Positions 21,401 through 25,315 of a stretch of 25,315 nt of DNA are shown piece after piece. Position 1 is the stretch's first letter, and each line of letters starts with the position of its first letter. This DNA is from Priapulus caudatus (lineage: Eukaryota; Priapulida; Priapulimorpha; Priapulimorphida; Priapulidae), in assembly GCF_000485595.1 (NCBI RefSeq), contig NW_014577775.1, positions 68,175-93,489 on the forward strand, read 5' to 3'. Below the pieces are notes generated by a model, which saw nothing but the letters and a program-made list of their open reading frames with translations, was not told where the DNA came from and did no database searches. A program made the position numbers and the translations under genes.

Positions 21401-22135
21401 TGCTAGTTCTCCCATTGCTCCTGATGCTTGGTGTACTGTTTTGTCAGCTTTGGAGCATACTGAGGGATCTGAGGCCAAGCGCGCTGCTACGATGAAGGCG
21501 TGCATGACTGTCTATTAAGGTTCGGCTGTCCAGAACACTGAATGACGCTGTCGCGTTCCACGATAATCGCTCTCAAGAAGTATATGCACATACGCGGCGG
21601 TTTAACACAAGCCAATGTGTATTATAATCAGGCCTAAATGTTTATAATAGCTAATCCAGGAGTGAACATTGGCTACGAGCCGGGGCGCGCGCGTGCGTGA
21701 TGCAAAATGTGTCTGTGTGTGGTGTGTGCGTGCGTGTGTGTGCCGTGCGTGCGTTGTGTGTGTTGTGACGTAGTTTTGCCTGTGTGTGATGTGTGTGTGT
21801 GCATGTGTGTGTGTGCGTGCGTGCGTACGTGCGTGTGTGTGTGCACATGTTTGCATTGTGTGTGTGTGTGTATGTGTGTGTGTGTGTGTGTGTGTGTTGT
21901 GGTGTGTGTGTGTGTGTGTGTGGTGGTGTGTGTGTGTGCGTGCATGTGTCGCATGTTTTGCTGTGTGTGTGTGTGTGTGTGTTTGTGTGTGGTGTGTGTG
22001 TGTGTGTGTGTGTGGTGTGCGTGCGTGGTGGTGTGTGTGCATGCATGCCGGCGTACATTCCTACCTGACTTTGGAGATAGTCGTCATTCCATGTATCTTC
22101 ATTTCAAGTGGGCTATGGGGTCCACGCAGCTGTAC
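9383..22135 (-). CDS. TDRD9: C-terminal part of a TDRD9/spindle-E-like Tudor helicase
   Basis: On the minus strand short exons chain in phase: 22135-22065, 14807-14698, 14025-13929, 13637-13496, 11679-11492 (clean in 24459-24274), 11231-11061 (clean in 24014-23842), 10055-9941, 9826-9672 and a terminal exon. The product reads [61 protein letters not shown] and EYEWDQVDP, which I recognise as the region after the Tudor domain in TDRD9. That protein is a DEAH-box helicase of the germ-cell piRNA pathway that acts in perinuclear granules on transposon silencing. The helicase core and Tudor domain are not in the window. As assembled the path is broken: the first exon lies right of copy B, while the readable 3' exons lie in copy A. 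The identification comes from family memory without a search. Confidence 0.66.
9526..9577 (-). CDS. Alternative terminal exon of the minus-strand gene
   Basis: The acceptor GTATTTTCAG (or 21 bases further TTTCTTTGTACAAG) gives the correct phase after the exon at 9672 and a stop at 9528-9526. It has the better polypyrimidine tract of the two terminal candidates but encodes only a short tail. Confidence 0.4.
9672..9826 (-). CDS. TDRD9: Penultimate exon of the minus-strand gene
   Basis: The acceptor is unusually strong: a C/T tract then TCTGTCTCTTGCAG (9840-9827), with a CTAAC branch point near 9890. It encodes [35 protein letters not shown] and VPMYRQTHY, ending with CC at a GTGAGT donor. The intron to the previous exon is only about 114 bp. 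The coding nature looks firm; membership in the TDRD9 gene rests on phase and position. Confidence 0.62.
9941..10055 (-). CDS. TDRD9: Next-to-last region exon of the TDRD9-like gene
   Basis: The acceptor is GTCTGCCAG (10064-10056) and the donor TGG|GTGTGT. The opening G completes AG left by the acidic exon to Arg. It encodes [20 protein letters not shown] and [18 protein letters not shown] do not recognise this as part of the usual TDRD9 C-terminus; phase and strand make it a lineage-specific tail. A second donor, GGCAG|GTTCAA, exists but breaks phase with the next exon. Confidence 0.55.
10090..10249. repeat. AC-rich array (ACAAACATGCACGCAC type), left part
   Basis: Irregular ACACAC, ACAAAC and ATGCACGC motifs lie in the intron right of the exon at 9941-10055. 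Long open frames through it on both strands are artefacts of the two-base periodicity. Confidence 0.85.
10250..10560. mobile_element. Non-autonomous hAT-like element (311 bp), copy A
   Basis: The ends are inverted: the left CAGAGCCTGCCAACC (copy B: CAGACCTGCCAACC) mirrors GGTTGGCAGGTCTG at 10547-10560. It sits inside the AC array, flanked by CACACACA on both sides, an 8-bp duplication as hAT elements make (ambiguous in such sequence). The interior has repeated TTACGA/TCGTA motifs and no open frame. TIR length and site size point to hAT, but no search was possible. Confidence 0.6.
10561..10960. repeat. AC-rich array, right part (copy A)
   Basis: It continues the AC array on the other side of the hAT-like element, up to the exon region near 11061. 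It is homologous to 23429-23745. Confidence 0.85.
11061..11231 (-). pseudogene. TDRD9: TDRD9-like acidic exon, frameshifted in copy A
   Basis: It corresponds to 23842-24014 in copy C, with one-base gains and losses (for example an extra A next to the donor, a lost C in the EEH codons, and an extra G in CCTC). Splice borders are preserved (GGCAG acceptor, GTGAGC donor). Confidence 0.6.
11240..11490. repeat. ATC/GCA trinucleotide-rich intron (copy A)
   Basis: The intron between two TDRD9-like exons consists largely of CATCAT, CGTCAT and CAGCAG tracts. Counterparts are about 18070-18300 (B) and 24025-24270 (C). On the minus strand it mimics Asp-rich or Met-rich coding sequence. Confidence 0.7.
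11492..11679 (-). pseudogene. TDRD9: TDRD9-like exon equivalent to 24274-24459, frameshifted in copy A
   Basis: It has the same exon borders as in copy C (minisatellite-derived acceptor, CAG|GTAC donor), but it carries several one-base differences (for example an added T near 11674 and changes around 11580-11640) that break the frame. It may be a sequencing error in copy A or a decayed copy. Confidence 0.6.
11680..12915. repeat. 44-bp minisatellite (copy A)
   Basis: Tandem units contain GTGACTGTGA, the inverted-repeat core ATGCAGTTGATCTGCAT and TTGATCATGATT. Variant units (TGTGTTGACCACGG, ATTCCAAATGCAG) recur in order, so there is a higher-order pattern. The array lies in the intron immediately upstream (minus strand) of the INCIRLE exon. 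Confidence 0.88.
12916..13495. other. TDRD9-like intron with degenerate CACGATATTT repeats
   Basis: From about 12975 to 13200 motifs like CACGATATTT, CACGATACGA and GATACAT recur every 25-35 bases, an old degenerate tandem repeat or transposon end. A minus-strand frame around 13265-13400 (including [17 protein letters not shown]) is unassigned: its splice sites are poor and the flanking exons already join without it. Confidence 0.45.
12950..13200. repeat. Degenerate CACGATATTT-containing repeat
   Basis: It has at least four copies of (A/G)(C)GATATTT-like cores, with the counterpart in copy B at about 19700-19960. Confidence 0.45.
13496..13637 (-). CDS. TDRD9: TDRD9-like exon: [12 protein letters not shown]
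   Basis: The acceptor is TTTGCATCCATTCAG and the donor ATG|GTATGA. The exon encodes [18 protein letters not shown] and [20 protein letters not shown] in 47 full codons, phase 0 end. It flows into [10 protein letters not shown] of the next exon. Two longer but meaningless frames overlap it on both strands. Confidence 0.74.
13929..14025 (-). CDS. TDRD9: TDRD9-like exon: [16 protein letters not shown]
   Basis: The acceptor is GAATTTACAG and the donor AAG|GTATCT. The exon encodes [20 protein letters not shown] and [11 protein letters not shown], leaving AG, which the next exon's G turns into Arg (AELR-ADRAK). This is the most diagnostic stretch for the TDRD9 C-terminal region. At 97 bp it escapes simple open-frame detection. 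Confidence 0.74.
14698..14807 (-). CDS. TDRD9: TDRD9-like exon: [20 protein letters not shown]
   Basis: The acceptor is TACTTCTTGCAG (plus 14808-14819) and the donor TCAG|GTATGT. The 36 full codons include [16 protein letters not shown]. The single base left over joins GT of the exon at 14025 to give Gly, reading [17 protein letters not shown]. It is the right-most readable TDRD9-like exon of copy A. Confidence 0.72.
15167..15276 (+). CDS. PRMT3: PRMT3 last exon, copy B
   Basis: This duplicate of the final exon sits after CTTTTACCTTATGCAG. With the one base left by exon 11 it reads G-E-V-I-R-G, matching the family's GE--KG in length, then [18 protein letters not shown] and TAG at 15274-15276. 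It differs from copy A by one missing A at the splice junction. No other PRMT3 exon precedes it in copy B, so as assembled it is an orphan exon; it may be the correct reading of a single real exon. Confidence 0.75.
16935..17078. repeat. AC-rich array, left part (copy B)
   Basis: This is the copy B counterpart of 10090-10249. Confidence 0.8.
17079..17392. mobile_element. Non-autonomous hAT-like element, copy B
   Basis: This duplicate of the 10250-10560 element has perfect 14-bp ends CAGACCTGCCAACC / GGTTGGCAGGTCTG. It differs from copy A by several substitutions and indels in the interior. Confidence 0.58.
17393..17770. repeat. AC-rich array, right part (copy B), heavily altered
   Basis: This is the counterpart of 10561-10960, with the AC rhythm disturbed by many missing or extra bases. 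Confidence 0.75.
18480..19670. repeat. 44-bp minisatellite (copy B), indel-rich
   Basis: It has the same unit and variant order as copy A, but most units contain one-base losses or gains. Confidence 0.85.
21690..22050. repeat. GT-rich array
   Basis: TGTGTG with GTGCGTGCGT and CACATGTTTG interruptions begins exactly where copy A/B homology ends and stops just before the TDRD9-like exon at 22065-22135. It has the opposite strand polarity to the AC arrays. Confidence 0.85.
22065..22135 (-). CDS. TDRD9: TDRD9-like exon (before ERDSVNS exon)
   Basis: The acceptor is TGTTATGCAG and the donor CAG|GTAGGA. It encodes [19 protein letters not shown] and ISKV in phase 0 and leaves AG, which the G opening the next exon (14807) completes to Arg. 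(G/V)P-SPLE-K--- is what I expect just before this region in TDRD9. It lies right of copy B, is unique in the window, and is hidden under a longer plus-strand open frame. Confidence 0.65.
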
Positions 22136-22290
22136 CTGCATAACATTCAACTAATTGATAATGGAAACAATGATATTCGATTGATAATCAGTACAGTTCG
22201 TCTGACATACAGCAACCTCTTACATGGTAATCAACACTCGACATAAGAAATGGTATGTTATAACCTAAGAAGTCAGTTTCATATATATCA

Positions 22291-22631
22291 GGAGTGGATA
22301 ATAGGGAGGAGTGTGTCAACAATAAACAAGGGAAATTCGTCATTTACTAGCCTTATAATACCTACGATTTACTACGCGTAGCGCAACCAACTTGAGCTCA
22401 AATCGTACACAGTACATCCTTATCCCATCGTGTGAAATCGTTTCCTAGTATACACCCTCAATCCGGAGATACAGACTAAAACCTACGACACGATTTTCAA
22501 TTCTGTTGCCATCAAAATCCATGTGGCGAGGAAGCTATTTGAAACAAAAGGCAGCTACTAACCTCACTGTCAACGGCTTGCGCTCACGGCGAGGGGCTGT
22601 GGCTCGCAGGGAGATTGGACATCGACGCAAC
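22291..22631. repeat. Left arm of a 341-bp inverted repeat
   Basis: It begins GGAGTGGATAATAGGGAGG and ends CGACGCAAC. The reverse complement lies at 23088-23428 with only a few percent differences. The arm shows no recognised coding content. Confidence 0.85.
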
Positions 22632-23087
22632 ACTCAGCGAGCTAACCTTTGCTTTGACCTATTTACAGCTGGTATCCACCCCCCACCGCAATCAGCAGCA
22701 GCTAGCTCTGCAGCTCAGCGGCAGCGTGTATAACCGACCCCACAATAGCACATCATGAGTCTATCAATAAACAGTAATCTTGTTGTTAGACTCCTGCTCA
22801 CGTGCAGGAGTTCGTGTACACGAGGTTCGTGTACACGTTGCTATGACCATATTGCTGTCATCGCGGCATGTAAATAAATAGTGCGGTACGATCGCTGGTG
22901 AGCCAGACAAGTTTGTATCCAAGCCAGACAAGCCAGACAATCTTGTATATTCTGTAATAATCTGTATATAATATCTGCAAATTATTATCATGGATAGCAC
23001 ACCAGTAAAGTGTGGGGGTAGTACTAGTAGTGCGTCGCTGCACGGCTACAGGCTACAGCCATAGATAGGATACAGTAGCACTCGCCC
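22632..23087. other. 456-bp spacer of the inverted repeat
   Basis: It contains a direct repeat GTTCGTGTACACG (at about 22811-22836, two copies) and repeated AGCCAGACAA (about 22902-22941). No gene was found. Near 22757-22797 are pieces resembling the palindrome at 4503-4535. Confidence 0.5.
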
Positions 23088-23428
23088 GTTGCGTCGATGT
23101 CCAATCTCCCTGCGAGCCACAGCGCCTCGCCGTGAGCGCAAGCCCTGGACAGTGTGGTTAGTAGCTGCCTTTTGTTTCAAATAGCTTATTCGCCACATGG
23201 ATTTTGCTGGCAACAGAACTGAAAATCGTGTCGTAGGTTTTAGTCTGTATCTCCGGATTGAGGGTGTATACTAGGAAACGATTTCACACGATGGGAAGAG
23301 GATGTACTGTGTACGATTTGAGCTCAAGTTGGTTGCGTTACGCGTAGTAAATCGTAGGTATTATAAGGCTAGTAAATGACGAATTTCCCTTGTTTATTGT
23401 TGACACACTCCTCCCTATTATCCACTCC
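23088..23428. repeat. Right arm of the 341-bp inverted repeat
   Basis: It is the reverse complement of 22291-22631. Its outer end (CCTCCCTATTATCCACTCC) abuts the AC array of copy C directly. No target-site duplication is visible: the left flank is ATATATCA and the right ACACACAC. Confidence 0.85.
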
Positions 23429-23841
23429 ACACACACACACACACACAAACATGCACCCACAAACACACAAACATGCACGCACACGCACACGCACACACAA
23501 ACATGTACGCGCACACACACAAACATGCATACACACGCACACGCACGCACAAACACACACATACATGCATGCACACAATTACACACACACACGCACACAA
23601 ACACACACACGCACATGCACGCACACAAACACATGCACGCACACAAACACACGCACGCACACAAACACGCACGCACGCACACACACGCACACACACACGC
23701 ACGCACACGCACACAAACACGTACACACACAAACACATGCGCGCAACCAGGAATACACCGGCATCCACCCCGAAAACCATCCCAACTCTTCAGAATCCAA
23801 ACGACATTGTAACGTAACCACGCAACAAGAGACCAGCTCAC

Positions 23842-24014
23842 CTTTGCAGGCGATCGCCTAGGTTCCGGACGTCGTTCCCATGCGTGTCGTTGTCGTCGTC
23901 ATCGTCGGCCGTGTCGTTCTCCATCAAGAAGATGCCGTTGTGGTACTGCAGGAAGAAGCTGTGCTCTTCCAACGTGTCGTCCAGCCGGTGAGGAAGCAAG
24001 TCCGCTGGATCGAC
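23842..24014 (-). CDS. TDRD9: TDRD9-like acidic exon (intact, copy C)
   Basis: The acceptor is GCGTGGCAG and the donor AAAG|GTGAGC. Its 57 codons plus AG encode [34 protein letters not shown] and an Asp run (ADDDDDND). The WDQ-VDP junction across the intron matches the YEWNQVDP-like ending I associate with TDRD9. The AG left over fits the G opening the exon at 10055. Confidence 0.7.
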
Positions 24015-24196
24015 CTGCCACGCGGAGCGGACACTCATTATCGCCATCGTCATTGTCATCGTAGTCATCATCATCATCATCATCACGACAAAACTCATCA
24101 ACATCGTCATTACCATCGTCTTCGTCTCCGTCGTGATCATCACCGCTATCGTCATCATGTTCATTGTGGTCATCATAATAACCATCGACAAAACAC

Positions 24197-24231
<35 letters not shown>

Positions 24232-24273
24232 GTAGCGTCATCATCATCGTCATCACCATCACCGTCATCGTAC

Positions 24274-24459
24274 CTGGTCCCACTCGTATTCCGTGTGGAA
24301 CATCGTCGGCTTGACGGAGGCTCGGTTCTTGCAGATCAGTGCTAGCAGCTGCCGCCGCGCTTTCTGCTGGATGCCGCTGAATGCCTGGCGACCCCAGTCC
24401 GATATGCTGTTGTCGCCGTCGATCGCCGCGTTGTTGATCTCCAAGCGAATGCAGTTGAT
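24274..24459 (-). CDS. TDRD9: TDRD9-like exon (intact, copy C): [10 protein letters not shown] to EYEWDQ
   Basis: The exon has 62 codons in phase 0. The acceptor is CAATGCAG, lying inside the last unit of the 44-bp minisatellite; the donor is CAG|GTACGA. It encodes [38 protein letters not shown] and [11 protein letters not shown]. It continues FDINDLVM of the previous exon without a gap and flows into VDPADLLPH of the next. It is the cleanest of three copies (others near 11492-11679 and 18300-18485). Confidence 0.72.
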
Positions 24460-25315
24460 CTGCATTGATCACGATTATTACTGTCACTGAGATGGCAGTT
24501 GATCTGCATTGATCATGATTACTACTGTGACTGTGAATGCAGTTGATCTGCATTGATCATGATTACTACTGTGACTGTGAATGCAGTTGATCTGCATTGA
24601 TCATGATTACTACTGTGACTGTGAATGCAGTTGATCTGCATTGATCATGATTGTTACTGTGACTGCGAATGCAGTTGATCTGCATTGATCATGATTGTTA
24701 CTGTGACTGTGAATGCAGTTGATCTGCATTGATCATGATTGTTACTGTGACTGTGTAATCGTGATCAACGCAGATCAACTGCATTCACAGTCACAGTAGT
24801 AATCGTGATCAACGCAGATCAACTGCATTCGCAGTCACAGTAATAATTGTGATCAATGCAGATCAACTGCATTTGGAATCACGGTAACAACCGTGGTCAA
24901 CACAGATCAATTGCAATCTCAGTCACAGTAACAATCATGATCAATGCAGATCAACTGCATTCTACTGTGACTGTGAATGCAGTTGATCTGCGTTGATCAC
25001 GATTACTACTGTGACTGTGAATGCAGTTGATCTGCGATTGCAATTGATCTGCATTGATCATGATTGTTACTGTGACTGAGATGGCAATTGATCTGCATCG
25101 ATCACGATTATTATTGTGACTGCGAACGCAGTTGATCTGCATTGATCACAATTATTACTGTGACTACATATGCAGTTGATCTGCATTGACCACGAGTGTT
25201 ACTGTGACTGCGATGGCAGTTGATCTGCGTTGACCACGAGTGTTACTGTGACTGCGATGGCAGTTGATCTGCGTTGACCACGAGTGTTACTGTGACTGCG
25301 ATGGCAGTTGATCTG
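24445..25315. repeat. 44-bp minisatellite (copy C), clean, runs off the window
   Basis: Units at 24497, 24541 and 24585 are spaced exactly 44 bp. An internal segment of about 207 bp is inverted (24756-24962). A shorter fused unit occurs near 25033-25041. Confidence 0.9.

Larger units (their letters stand above)
16205..21580 (-). pseudogene. TDRD9: Degraded duplicate of the TDRD9-like 3' exons in copy B
   Basis: Every TDRD9-like exon of copy A has a counterpart here in the same order (approximately 21466-21580, 20690-20800, 20290-20400, 18300-18485, 17880-18060, 16770-16900, 16510-16665). All that I followed carry frame-breaking indels or damaged splice sites. As assembled none could contribute to a protein. 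Confidence 0.65.
14934..21689. repeat. Copy B of the ~6.9-kb tandem direct repeat, indel-rich
   Basis: It starts ATATATACTAATAATAT and ends CCGGGGCGCG near 21689, about 100 bp shorter than copy A. The first about 1.4 kb is nearly identical to A. From about 16.5 kb on, and worst between about 18 and 21.6 kb, there are frequent one-base losses and gains that break every TDRD9-like exon. Indels dominate over substitutions, which looks more like unpolished long-read sequence than like ageing of a pseudogene. Confidence 0.88.
23429..25315. repeat. Copy C: partial third copy of the duplicated block
   Basis: It is homologous to copy A from about 10645 on, in the same orientation, starting inside the AC array and running off the right edge within the minisatellite. 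It lacks the hAT-like element and everything left of it. It is the only copy with both TDRD9-like exons in open frame. Confidence 0.85.

Noticed and set aside
21707-22246. 179-codon plus-strand frame running from the GT array into unique sequence
   Set aside because: The unique part is antisense to the minus-strand exon 22065-22135, which has proper splice sites and fits the phase of the TDRD9-like chain.
22506-22733. 75-codon plus-strand frame in the inverted-repeat arm
   Set aside because: It crosses the arm border into the spacer, is not preserved in the other arm, and shows no recognised motif.

Overview
The window is nuclear DNA of an intron-rich invertebrate animal. I infer this from GT..AG introns, exon phases that chain across many introns, animal protein families, microsatellites, minisatellites and non-autonomous DNA transposons. 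I cannot name the species. There are no prokaryotic operons, no CRISPR array, and no RNA gene I can support.

Layout. At the left edge (about 605-677, minus) lies the first coding exon of an aldo-keto reductase whose other exons are off the left side. About 380 bp away, head to head, starts an almost complete gene for protein arginine N-methyltransferase 3 (PRMT3, plus strand, 12 coding exons, 1056-8415). Its predicted protein of about 547 residues has the acidic N-terminus, C2H2 zinc finger, SAM-binding motif, double-E loop and THW loop of the family. Intron 1 holds a telomere-like, TIR-bounded insert.

Convergent with PRMT3 is a minus-strand gene that is easy to miss, because its exons are short and lie in low-complexity DNA. 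Its exons chain in phase into the C-terminal, post-Tudor part of a TDRD9/spindle-E-like piRNA-pathway helicase. Its 3' end is near 9383-9577, exons lie at 9672-14807, and a further upstream exon is at 22065-22135. The helicase core is not in the window.

Large-scale structure. Positions 8071-14932 (copy A) are repeated head to tail at 14934-21689 (copy B), covering the last PRMT3 exon and the TDRD9-like 3' half. Copy B is littered with one-base indels, copy A has some, and a partial third copy C (23429-25315 and beyond) is the cleanest for the two exons it carries. Copy A stops where a GT-rich array would begin and copy B starts in a TA array, so uncollapsed overlapping contigs or haplotypes are as likely as a real duplication. 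Between B and C lies a 341-bp inverted repeat around a 456-bp spacer.

The most interesting biology is a 44-bp minisatellite directly upstream of a TDRD9-like exon. Its unit contains that exon's 3' splice site and first coding bases, so it apparently arose by amplifying an intron/exon boundary. In copy C a 207-bp stretch of this array is inverted.
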